In this document: piece after piece, positions 11,901 to 23,900 of the stretch
Layout of the letters: every line of letters starts with the position of its first letter
How positions within the stretch are numbered: the first letter of the stretch is position 1
DNA from: Malurus cyaneus samueli
Taxonomy: Eukaryota; Chordata; Aves; Passeriformes; Maluridae
NCBI GenBank assembly: GCA_009741485.1
Contig: CM019227.1
Location: 9,650,236-9,714,235, forward strand
Length of the DNA stretch: 64,000 nt
Reading direction: 5' to 3'
The notes under the pieces: model-generated
What the model saw: only the letters and a program-made list of their open reading frames with translations
Told to the model about the DNA's origin: nothing
Database searches by the model: none
Translations under genes and position numbers: made by a program

Positions 11901-14900
11901 GGGGCCCAGCGCGCACAGAGCAGCGCCTGTTCTCCCCCTGCCTGGGCAGGGGCCGGGCTGAGGGGGTGCACATTTGTCCCCCCGCCTTCATCCATCGCAC
12001 CCCTTGCTCCAGGGTGGCAGAGCAGGAGGACAAAACCAGCCCCAAAGGGACAGCATGGTGGCTTGAGCCGTCCTGCCCACCCTAGCTGTGCTTCAAGGGA
12101 CTCTGTGAGGCTGAGTGTAGCACCCATGACCCCTTCTCCAGGGTGGGGTGTTGGGGGGCTGTGGGGGACAGGAGCTGTCTCCTTGTGGGCCTGTGGTGCA
12201 GAGTCATTCTCCCCATTCTGTATTAGGTGCCTTGACTAATGGCTGGCTTTCTGCAGGGCACTGGGATTGCACCCTAACCCCAAAAATCAGGCTTTGAGGG
12301 CAGGTCTTGGTGGGTTTGAGCCACTGGTGCTGGCTCTGGTGGGCCCAGTGGGGTTTGGTGAATGCCCCTGTGATGGTCACCCCGGTCCCACAGCCCTGGT
12401 ACGGGGGAAGGCAAGAGCTCAGAGCCTGAGCAGCCTCAGCCCTTGGGAAAATACCTTTCCTTCCTTCCCCCAGACCCCTCCCTGTCCCGGGTGCAGGCTG
12501 TTCTCAGGGCTGGGAGGTGCTCCCTGCCATACCTGCTGCATCACCGAGCCCCCTCCACCTCCAGGGGTTTTCCTGGGAACCCGCGGTGCCAGGCGAGCAC
12601 CGTGGGAGCGCAGAGCTGCAGGACTGGATTCCTCATGGTCACATGGGGCCACTGATGGCGAGGAATGGGGCCAGCACGAGCCAATGTTTGGTGATTGCTC
12701 AAGGCTTGGCCTGCAGAAGCAGCTGGGGAGGCTGAAGGGCAGCTGGGCAGAGCCTGGAGGTGCCTGGTGCTGGTGGTGGGAGCCGTGCCTGGGGCTCTGC
12801 CCGGTGCAGGAGGCTCTGTTTGGGATCCATCACCTGTCATTGGGGTGGCAGCTGTGGCTCTGATTTGGGGTGTCAGGGACTGGGACATGTCTGTGCCCTG
12901 GCGAGCACAAGCTCCGTGCTGGTGGAGGGAGGAAGCACTGTGGGGTTGGGGAAGCTTGTTCCCAGCATCTCCCTGTGCCTTCCCATGGTCCAGAGCAATC
13001 CCTCCTCTCGCCTGGGGGTTCATGGTGAGCGTGGGAAGGACTTTTCCCCCCGTTCCAGCTGCTCAAAACCCCACACAGTGACCAATGCTCTTTTTCCTCC
13101 CACCCAATGGAAAACAGATCCCTCCGGGTCTGGTGAGACCCCTTTCAATCCAGACTGAAGATTCCATGTTTCTCCTCTTGGACAAATCCCAGGACCCACG
13201 TTAACTGCCCCACATTGTGCTGGAGCTGATCCCTGTGGAGCACAGGAGCTCTCTGCTATCCCAGCCGTGCGTTCCCTTGGCAGATCCTGCTGGAAAAGTT
13301 GTCTCCCTCCATGAAAACACGTGCACGTGGCGGTTTTGGTCTCCTCCATCCTCCCTCCCTCCCTCTCTCAGTCCGTGGGCCGGGCCAGCTGCTCCCTGCT
13401 CCAGCCAAGCCTGTGCTGCTGCTGCTGGCTCCAGCCCTGCCCGGGGGGAGAGCGTGGGTGCCTTTGCTGTCTGAGTCTGCTCAAACGCCAGCAAAAAGGG
13501 GGAAAAATGCGGCTTCCTGCGGCTTGTGGCTGAGAAATTCCCCAGCTGTGGGGCTGCCAGGGAACGGCCGGCACAGCTCTGGTGGAGACACCGCTGTAGG
13601 GGGGATCCAGTGGGGCTGGACTGGGCTGGTGTCCCCACAGCGAGGATGTGCTCATTGGGGACCCTCACCTGGGCTTGTTCCCCATTGGGTGAGCCCCAAA
13701 ATCCTGAGCAGGACATGTCCCGGTGTAGCCCCATCCTGAGAGGCCCCTTTGTGCACAGGGATTTCTGTAAAGCTGCGGGGATTTCAGAGAGGGGCAAATC
13801 CCGGCTTACCCTGTGCCTCGGGGTGGCTGTGGCAAAGGTCGGGCTCTGATTTCTTTGCCAGGAGATTTCTCGGGGGTGAAGCCCTGCTGGGAGCTGTGAA
13901 GGAGCTGCGTTTCCTGATGCTGGGGGTGGCAGCGGTGCCATCCTGCCGGGCAGCACAGCCTGGCAGCACCGTCACTGCACCTCGGGCAGCCTCCCCACCC
14001 TCCACATCCTTCCTGCCCTTGTTTTCTCCTGCCTCGTGGTTTCTTGGGATAACAGAAGAAATCCCTCTGGCTGTGCCTTGGCATGGCTCTGGCAGGGTGC
14101 TGGCATCGCTGCTCTGCTTCCCACAGCACCTGGAAAAGACCAGGCTTGGGGGTGACGTAGATGCTTTGGTGGAGGGCACAGGGAAGGTGCCAGTCTCTTC
14201 TTGCTGCTGCTCTGGTGCCTTGGGATGGTGAAGGGCCTTGTTAATCTAGTTAATCAAACTAATCTTTTGTAGTTCCTTTTGCACTGCTCTGTCACCAGTG
14301 ATCCCCACTGTCCCCTCCTCTGCGTCCCAAAAGGCTGCAGGGCTCTGCTGAGGTTTGGGGTCTGCTGTGGGCATCATCCTTCCCTCCAGGGCTGGAAGGA
14401 GCTGTGCTGCGAGTCCAGGGTTTCCATGGCACGGCTGATCCTTCTCCTCCTCATCTTCACAGGGCTTCTGTCCTCAGAAAAACTCCAGAAAGATCCCAAT
14501 TACCCGATCAGCTGCAGCTTGGCCATGGGACCTGCCGAGGACCCGTGGCTGGACGAGTTCCAGTGCTAATTGGAATCGCTCCCTTCCATCTGCACCCGCT
14601 GCCTGTTGGCAGAGAAAGCTGTGGGATGCATCCAGAGGGGGATGCAGCCAGAGGGAGGGATGCATCCAGAGGGGAATGTCCTTTGGGTGCATCCCAAGGG
14701 CACGGGGTGTGTGCTGGTGCAGCCCCCCAGGCTGGCAGGAGGATGCAGAGGGAGCAGCAGTGGGGAAAGCAGCACAAACCTCAGTGTCTGCTGCCCCTAA
14801 AATAAATTGCTATTTTTTGATGCTTCTATTGCTCCAACCCAGCTGGAGCAATTTAAAGAACTGGAGGAATTTGAATAATGCCAGAGGTTTAAATAAGCTA

Positions 14901-17900
14901 CACCAGTCCAGAACTGGTGTTGGGGACAGGCAGGTGAGGGGTCTGGGGGTGGCACGGGGCTGTGACACCGAGGACAGGAACAGTTCGTGCCTCCTGCAGC
15001 ACCTTGCTGTCCTCCTGGTGGTATTTAAGGTAACTGCTGGTTTTAGGGTGATCGTGGGCTCTGCCAAAAGCTATTGCAGGCAGCTCAGGCACATTTGAGC
15101 TTGTCCTTTTCTCTTAGGTACAGATGACTGTGGTGTCCTGGTTTTACTCGGTCCGGTTTTGTGGGGGAGATGATCCCCACACCACAAAAAAAACCGGACC
15201 GAGTAAAACCAGGACATTGTGGGCACTCTGCAGTCCCTGGGAACACCTCAAACTTTGTCCTGCTGCAAGCTGGATGTGGGAGATTTGGGAAGCAGGAGCT
15301 CTCCCTGAGTGGCCCTGGGCTGCCAGATCTGTGTCAGAGGAAGGACGGGAGGTTTCCCTCTTTTGACCATTGGTGTCGGCGCCGAAACACCTCGTGGGCA
15401 GCGGGGCGGGTGACAATTAGAGCTGTGGCTGTGTAAAAATGGAAGCAGGTTGTTTGCTGGTCCTGCCCAAGGATTTATTCCTGGCTGGTGGAAAACCTCT
15501 GCCTGGGGAGGGTCTCTGGATGCTGGAGCCGCCGCCTTCCTGCCCAGCCCCGGCTCTGGCCCTGGGGGGAAAGGGAACATCTGCTTGTGTTCGGCGGGGC
15601 TGGCGTCCCCCCAGCCCGGCTCTCCTCCCCCGCTGGTATTTATAGTTTTCACCAACATCTGGAGCGGGAGCCCGCTCGGTGCTGGCCGGCTCTGTGCTGG
15701 GATGGAGCTAGGGGAGCCGTGTGCGGCTGGTGGGGATGGACAGACGGACAGATGGACGGACAGAGGGAGCCCCGAGCCCTTCCCGGCAGTGTCTGTGGAG
15801 CTGAGCACCCTCCAGGGTTTGGGGAGCCCCGGGAGCATCCTTGCTCTGCTTTTCCCAGCGCCAGGAAGGGTGGGAGAGCTGCTGCATCCCCTCCCCACGG
15901 TGCAGACCGGGGGTGCTCTGCCTCCCCCCGAGCGGCGCTGCCCACCCTCAGTCCCACTTTCCGGGTGGGTTTTGGGGCTCCTTTGGCATTTTCTGTGAGT
16001 TGTGTCCCCTCTCTCCAAGTGTCCCCGAGGTCCCCTGGTCCCAGGGGCTGCAGGGCTACAATGGCCCCCTTTCTGGTGCTGCTTCAGTGGGAGAACTTGA
16101 GTCATTCCTGGGGGCAGGGGAGCGAAGCCCGGCCCCGCTGGAGCAGGAGGAGGATCCCTGGCACGGTGCTGAATGCAGACAGCGATCCCGCTCCAGCCGT
16201 GGCACGATCCCAAAGCCTCCTGAATCTCATGGCAAGCAGGGCTGCGGGCACTGCTGGCAGCCACGGCGAGGGCTCCTGCTTCTCTTAGCTTTCTTCACCT
16301 TCACAGCTTGGAAGACAGTGAGGTTTCATCCCTCCCCTTCCCCGACTGGTGACAATTACCTGCTGAAAATTCAGCGAATCCCTAAATCCGTGCACAGGCA
16401 ACAGCCTTCCAACAAAACTCTGGTAATAATAGTGGCAATTAAAGCTTGCCCGAGGCTGGGCTCAGCTCCCAGTATGACCAGTACTGCCAAGGGAGAGTGT
16501 CCCTTGGGGGGTGTAAATGGGTCCCTTGTTCTGGTGGTGCTGTGGTCCTTGGGCCCCTTTCCTTCATCAGCTTCTCTCCCTCCTTGATTCCTTCCAGGTT
16601 CCCTGTGTTGCTCCTCTGCCTGCTGGGTTTGGGTTTGGGTTTGGGTTAGGATCCCACATTGCTGCTCCACAACCCCTGAAGGTGGCTGGGTATCCCATCC
16701 CCTGCTGCTCCCTGCCTGCACTGGAGAATCCAAAATGCAGGGGATGGAAAAGTCCCAGCTGGAGGGCAGGCAGTGGGAATGGACATGAGGCTCTGAGCAA
16801 TGTCCCCCCCAGGACATCTCGGTGTCCCCCAGCCCTGCTGGGTTCTGCTGATTTTGTGGGGAGCAAAGGATCCATTTTCTGCCCGAAACCACACGGAAAA
16901 GGAGAGGAAACTGAGGAGAGCTGACTTGAAAGTATGTCAACAATGTAAATTAGGCAGGAATGCTCCTGCCTGGGTTTTCTCCAGCCCTGCTGAGCATGGA
17001 TGGAAAGGTTTGACCTGTCACCGGGGCCTGGAGTGCATCCAGGTGCTGCAATTCCCAGTGGGGTGGCTGGAGCCTGTTTGGCTGGCCCTGGGAATGGCAG
17101 AGCCCCCGGGATGGGCAGGGCGGGTGTCAGGAGTGGGGTGAGGTGGTCCCAGGCACGACTGAGCTGATTAGGGCCGAGCCCTGATCCTGGTGATTATGAC
17201 AGGCACACCCAGGAGATGAGCTTGGTGGAGTTCCAGCAAATCCCCATTCTGGGTGGTGAGCGGGGCTGGAGCTCTGCTGGACACCCCCTGGGACACCCTG
17301 CTGTTCCTGAGGGTGTCCCACCAGCCTGGGAGGAGGTTTGGGGTGACCTTTGTGCCGAGGGGCTCAGTGACATCACCTTGGCACCACAGGAGCAGCTTTG
17401 AGCCGGGACCCACCGGGGTCACAGGGTGGATGGTACAGACACCAGCCTCGGCGCTAGAGTAGCTCTGTGTTTGTGTGTGTGTGTGTGTTCTCCTCCTGCT
17501 CCTCCTTCTCCTCCTCCTCTTCTCCTGGAGGACCCAGGGGAGCCGGTGTCCACCCTGGCACTGGTGTTTTATTTCCGAAGAAAGCCCTAAACCGGCTTTC
17601 AAGCGTTTTAGCTCATGGGTTTGTTGGGCAGAGGGGCTGGAGACAGCCCTGGGAGCTGACCACCAATGTGGCATCCTGGGGATGGAGAGATGGGGCTGTT
17701 CCTCAGCTCTTTGGGATTGTCTTTGATCCCTGTTCCTGCTCCAAGTGGGGCTGGGGGTGATGTGAGGGTGCAGTTTGGTTCTGTGATTGTCCTGGGGGAG
17801 CAGGAACATCCCTGTCCTGGGATGTGGCTCAGAGCAGGGACAGCGGGAGGGTCTCTGGCACTGGGGGCCTCGTGGTGCTGAGCTGGGGAGGGGCTTTCTT

Positions 17901-20900
17901 AGGGGCAGGTGGGTTTGGAAAGGTCACGGAGCTTGGGGGCTGCTCTGCTGCCCCTCAAAACCCAGGAAGGGGCTTGGGTTCCTTTTGGTGCTTCTGGAGT
18001 GGATTCTGCTTTCATGGAGGCTGCCACGTGCCAATTAATGAAACCTTCATTAATGAGAGATGGTGCCATTTGTGATCACAACCCCGGGTGGACAAGATGG
18101 GAAGGGTCCTGGTCACTGCCCGGGGTGGCCCAAAGCCAGGGCTGGGCTCCCATGGGCCAAGGGGTATCTCTGGGGAGCCCCAGGGAGTTGGGGACTGTCT
18201 CTGCAAGACCCCAGTGAGCCACAGGTGACCCCCATAAGCCAAGGGGGATCCCTGAGGGACCCCAGTTCCCATCAGCAGCGCTGGAAACTCTAAGGGAAAT
18301 AAAAAATCAGATGCTGCAAGAGTTGCCATGAGATTGTGAGAGCTGGCAACACCCAGTTTTTTTTTTTTATTTTATGAAGCATTTCATTGTTATTTAATGT
18401 CTTGTTTGTGCATTTTTAAACGGACCAGCTTGAGCTGAGCTTCTGAATCCTTTTTCCTTGTAAAATGCTGCCAGTTTTCCCCCAAGCTGCAGCTCCAGGG
18501 ATGGGGTGTGAGTGCTGTTCATCATCCAGGCAGCATTTACTGCACAGACATTCCTCGGGGATACTACAAGCAGGGATTGAGAGTGCCCTGCCATAAAATC
18601 AGTGGCCACTGGAAGAGCCTAGATTCCTGGAAAAAAAAGCGCTTCGTTTTGCAATTTTTTTTTTTTGGTGTGTGCAGGCAATTTTTGGTTTTTTTTAAGA
18701 CAAAAAACCGAGTTGGGTTTTGTTGCTTTCCAGTATCCATGTGAATGTAACTCAATCCAAATTGGCTCCCAAGCGGTTGGCGTGTGAAAGGCGCCGGAGC
18801 CTCCTCCGGAGCGGGAGCCGAGCGTTTCTGCAGGCGGGTTCCTGGGAAGCCCAGATAACGCGCCGCTGTTCCAGGGAACGCTTTGTGGCAAGGCTTGGGT
18901 TTCACAAAGGCCAAATTCCCCCGGGAGCTTAGGAAATATCTTCCCAGAACACAACCAGGGAAACGCTGGCACGGGTCAAAAAGAAAATAAAGAGCGGGGC
19001 TGGCAGGAGAGGCAGCGGCTCCGTGTCTTGGGGGTGTGAGCAGGGGGAGCCGGGGCAGTGTCAGCCTCTGCCTAATCCCAGACAGGGGCTTTGCAGAGCT
19101 CAGCTCCAAGACCTGTTTTTTCCAGCGGCCAAGGATTGCCTTAGCTGGGAGGTTTAAGAGCCCAGCAAAAGCCCCGGATCATCTCCGCGGGAGGATAAGC
19201 AGTTTTCCCCAAGGATTTCTGCCCAGAGCAGATGCTGAATTGGGATTATTTTTTATATATATATGTATTTAAAAATAAGTGCTTGAATTCATGCCAGTTA
19301 GGGACCTTAAATTCAAGATTCTGTGGTGAAAGCAGGATGAGCCCATGTAGGGCAGGATGAGCCCACGTAGGACATGGCACAGGTCAGCACCCTGGCAGCC
19401 ACATGGATCCTGCAGGGAAGCTTTTCCCTCTGTGGTTTATTTAGTGAGTCATTTGATTTCACTGTTGATCCCAGGGGATCCCCTGCAGGAGGAGGGACTG
19501 ACCCTGCCAGGGTGTCCTCAAGGGATCCTCATGCTGGGACAGCACCTCCAGCACAGATTTTTGGGTGATTCTCAGTGATTTCTCTCAGTGTTTTCACACT
19601 GCTGCAGGAGCTCTGACTGTGAAAACAAAGCAGGAGGAAAATGGTTTAAAATCGTCCTTTTTAAACCCAAATAGGTGATCCCAGATGAGTTTTGGTGATC
19701 CCAGATGCACTTTGGTGACCCCAGGCATGCTCCCCTTGTCCTGCCACACAGAGCCCCGTGTGTCCTTTAAGGTCACGCGAGTCCGACCCTCTCGGGCCGG
19801 TTGAATCATTTCCTGTTTTCTTCAGTTTTTGAAGAACTCGGAGGCAGGCTGGAAATGTTTGCTGATAGGGTGAACTGGCTGCTCTGGGGCCATGGGAAAA
19901 GTCCAGCAGGGTAAATGTGCCGAGGGAGAGGATGGGGCACTCTGGGTGTGTGGGGTAGGTAGAGGAGCGGCTTGGGAGCCCCATCCTAATCTGGGTTGTT
20001 GCACTGGTGACTTTTCCCCTTCAAGAACTGACCTGGGATTGAGGTGTCAACACCACGAGCTGGTTTTTAATAGAAAACGTAATTGCTGAGTGAATCTCTG
20101 TCAAATTCAGGAGCAGTTCTGAGTGTGCCCCAATGCCTGTGATGAGCATTGCTGGTGGTGCACAGTTTTTGAGGAATTTGCTGATTGTGGTACCCCTGCT
20201 GTGCCAGAGGAAAGCAGTCTGGACACAATACTGAGTGGTGGGGAGCCCAGCTTGAACAGGGAGAATGGACTTAAATGACTTGCAGTGGTTTCTTCCAACC
20301 TGGAAGAACATTCTCTGTGTTCATTTTGCATCCCTGTTTCTCCCTGGATTCTGGGAGAGGCTGGTACTGACCCCTGATCCACCTCTGATGCCCCTGAGCA
20401 TCGCAGCCACAGCCAAAATTGCTCAGAGCAGCTGTGGCTGCCCCTGGATCCCTGGGAGTGTCCAAGGCCAGGTTGGAAGAGGCTTGGAGCAACCTGGGAC
20501 AGTGGAAGTTTGGAACAAGGTGATCTCCAAGGCCCCTTCCACCCCAAACCGTTTTGGGATTCTGTGAAAATTCCATCCCTTGGCACAGGGATCTGTGGAG
20601 GTGACCCTTTGTGTGTCCCCACTTTGTGCTCCTCTGTACAATCCCTCCTTGAGGGGGTGAAGGATTTGGAAGGTTTGGTGTTCCATGGCGCTTTTTGGCC
20701 AGGAGAGGAAGGAGGAGGAAGTCACCGCCTGGATTTTTACTTTGAAGGGAAAGGCTGTTAGAGATTTTTAGTGAATGTGATCTCAGACAAACCCCCTCTG
20801 CGGGCAGGCAGAGAGAGAGCCGTGCTCCTGCCTAGGGGAGGGTAAAATTCATCCAGGGGGGATGTGTTCCTTAAACCATGGGTGAAAATCTGAGTCTCTG

Positions 20901-23900
20901 AGGTGCCTCATGCCAGGGATGTGGAGCTGTGCCATGAGCTGGGGTCCTGCAGACCTGCAGAGAGCCGGGATTCGTTGCTCCCTGGCCACCCATAAAGCAT
21001 TTTCCATGGCACGAGGGGAAGTGCTGACCCCCTCTCGTGCCTCTGGGCTGTTCATCCCACCAGGCTCAGTCCTGCCAAGCTGCAGGGAGCTCAGGGATGT
21101 TCGGGTTCACCGTCCTGGTGCCCCGGTCACCGACAGACGATGGCACCACTGGGTGATGCCCGTGTCACCAAGGGTGTGGCGCTGCCTTGAATACCTGGCT
21201 GAGGTTAATCCCGGGTCTGGGTGAGCCTGGGCAAGGCACAGCTCGGCCTCCCTGCCCGGGGCTGGGGCTCGGCCGCTGCTGGGTGGGTTAATCTGGGCCA
21301 CTCCTGGTGAAGGAAATGCATTTTTTGTTTTGTTTTCATTTTTCTGGAGTGGTTTTGGACAATTGGGTTTCGAAAATAGACTCAATGAGAGGAAATCCAT
21401 TTGTTACCCTGTCCCTGTGGCGGGGACGGGAGGATGGGGGGCAGATACGACACTTCCTCGGGGCTTTATTTACAGCCACATCTGCCTTAGAGCCACCCCA
21501 AAGCCATAAATTAACCCCTCTGTCTTGTCTCCCCCCGCCTCTCCCCCATGAATCAGGATTTGAACGGCCAGAAGGATCTGTGCCCACGTCTCTGCCACCT
21601 GAAGAAAGGCCCCAATGGCTACGGCTTCAACCTGCACAGCGAGAAATCCCGGCCGGGGCAGTTCATCCGCTCGGTGGATCCCGACTCGCCGGCTCCCGGG
21701 CGGGCTGCGGCCCCAGGACCGCGGTGGAGGTGAGGGGGGTCTGCGGGTGGGAGGGGGCAGCAGCAGGGATGGGACCCTCACCTTTCCCATCCAAGCCCCC
21801 CGTGTTTCTCTAATTCAGAGCCATGAGGCCGATGGGGCTGCCCTGGCAGCAGCTTTGTGCTCCTTCCACCCCTGCCAAGCGGGCATTTGTGAGCTCTGGG
21901 GTCTGGACTGAATTGTAGAGTGGAAACATGGAATTGTTTAGGCTGGGAAAGCCTTCCAAGATGACTGAGTCCAGCCGTTCCCTGGGCACTGCCAAGGCCA
22001 GCACTGCCCCATGTCCCCAGGGTGCTGTGCTGGCTCTGCCTGGCACCGAGGAGGCTCAGGCAGGTGACTGTGGGCATAAGGCCAGGTCGGTGCTGCCCGG
22101 CTGAGCTGATGCCCTGCCAGGGAAGTGCTTGAAAAAACAGTGGAAAAGGCTTTGCAGAGATTTTAAGACACAAAATTGTTTGTCTTAAGATGGGGGAGAA
22201 AATGCTTTTGGAAGCATCTTGCTGGGTCACCAGGTGCTGGACAAGACTTTTAGTCCAGGATGGGGCCAAAAGGTTTGGATGGGGGTGGGAATTGCCCTCT
22301 CTTTGGCTTGTGTGTTGTGTTTTTCCTGGAGAAGGAGGTTCCATCCAGAGGTGCCTATGCTTGGGACGGGATCGGGCAGAGGGACAGGCAGGGACTGACC
22401 CAGCACTGTGCCAGTGCCCCAGGCACAGCAGCCATCACCCCTTCCCCTGTGGGAAACAGCAGAGTATCCCCTGCCTCAGGCCACAGCAGCCATCACCCCT
22501 TTCCCTATGGGAACACACGGATATCCCCTGCTCAGGCACAGCAGCCATCACCCCTTTCCCTGTGGGAACACACGGATATCCCCTGCTCAGGCACAGCAGC
22601 CATCACCCCTTTCCCTGTGGGAACACACGGATATCCCCTGCTCAGGCACAGCAGCCATCACCCTTTCCCTGTGGGAACACACAGATATCCCCTGCTCAGG
22701 CACAGGCCATCCGCTTTCCCTGTGGGAACACACGGATATCCCTGCTCAGGCACAGCAGCCATCACCCTTTCCCTGTGGGAACACACGGATATCCCCTGCT
22801 CAGGCACAGCAGCCATCACCGCTTTCCCTGTGGGAACACATGGATATCCCCTGCTCAGGCACAGCAGCCATCACCCCTTCCCCTGTGGGAACACACGGAT
22901 ATCCCCTGCTCAGGCTTCTCCCCAGGAGGGTGAACCCCAAAACCACCCCACAGGGGCAGAGCCGTGGCTCTCGCTCCCGGCTCAAAGCAGGAATGGGATC
23001 TGCACCCTGGCAGAGTGTGAGTTGGGAAAACCCTGAGATCAGAGCACAGTGCTGCTTTCCAGCCCTGTGAATAATTATCCCCAGCCGGTGGGAGCTGCTG
23101 CCGCTGCCCAGCACTGAAAGTTTAATGCTGGAGCAGCGCGGGGCCGGGCCGGGAGCAGGGCACGGGTGGCGGTGTCACATCCAGGGGTCGAGTTATTTAT
23201 TCATGGCCTTGGCCTGGGGCCTGGCACACACAAAGCAGCTTGGGGTGAGCTGGCGAGCTCGGAAACCCGATCCCCTCCTCTTCGGGGCTTGGATAAATAT
23301 TTGATGCCCCCAGCGCTGTGGCGGGGTGGGGGAGAGCAGCCCTGGGCTCAGCCCTGGGCGTGGATTGGGGTGAGCTGGAGTGGCAGGACGGGGATGGAGC
23401 AGGGCTGGGAGCCGCCAGATGCGGGTGGCAGCGCCTGGAATGGGGTGCAGAGCCTGGGAAGGGGCTCCTTTCCATCCCAGCCCCTGCAGCCGTGCCCTTA
23501 GGATCAGGGAGAGCCCGGAGTTTGGAGCTGAGGCTCTGCCCCGTCCCTTTGGGTGAGGACGAGCCCTGGGTCGCGCCGGGGCCGGGCGGTGCAGAGCCCT
23601 TCCCGGTGGGACAAAGAGTGATTCATTGCCACCGAACAATGTCCTGAGTCACCATTGTCCCCTCGCCGCGGGGAACAATCGGGAGCGCAGGATCATGTTC
23701 CCGGTCGGTCCGGCTCGCACGCAGGGATGGAGAGATGAATCCGGGCACAGGAATCCGCCGTGTTCAATCGCAGAGGGGTGGAGGGTGGCACGGTGATGCC
23801 ACAGGGCACAGTGGTGCACCCAGCCCGCCGTCTGTGCCCACAGGCAGCCTGAGATTGCTGGGCACATCCTGGGTTTGACAGCACCAAAGAGGGCAGGCAG

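Larger units (their letters stand above)
2960..21556 (+). other. NHERF2: NHERF2 intron 2 (18.6 kb)
   Basis: This intron separates the PDZ1-end exon from the PDZ2-start exon. It holds CR1 fragments (7510, 9888, 20415), short tandem repeats, a palindromic element at 15134-15216 and several clusters of transcription-factor-like motifs described separately. No exon of another gene was recognised on either strand. Its open frames are Pro/Gly/Ala/Ser-rich and show no known domain. Confidence 0.7.

Noticed and set aside
16625..16648. Interstitial telomere sequence
   Set aside because: Only a few GGGTTT units with a single GGGTTAGG. Too short, and not TTAGGG repeats.
22190..23070. Repetitive [20 protein letters not shown] open frames
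   Set aside because: Translations of the 55-bp minisatellite in NHERF2 intron 3.
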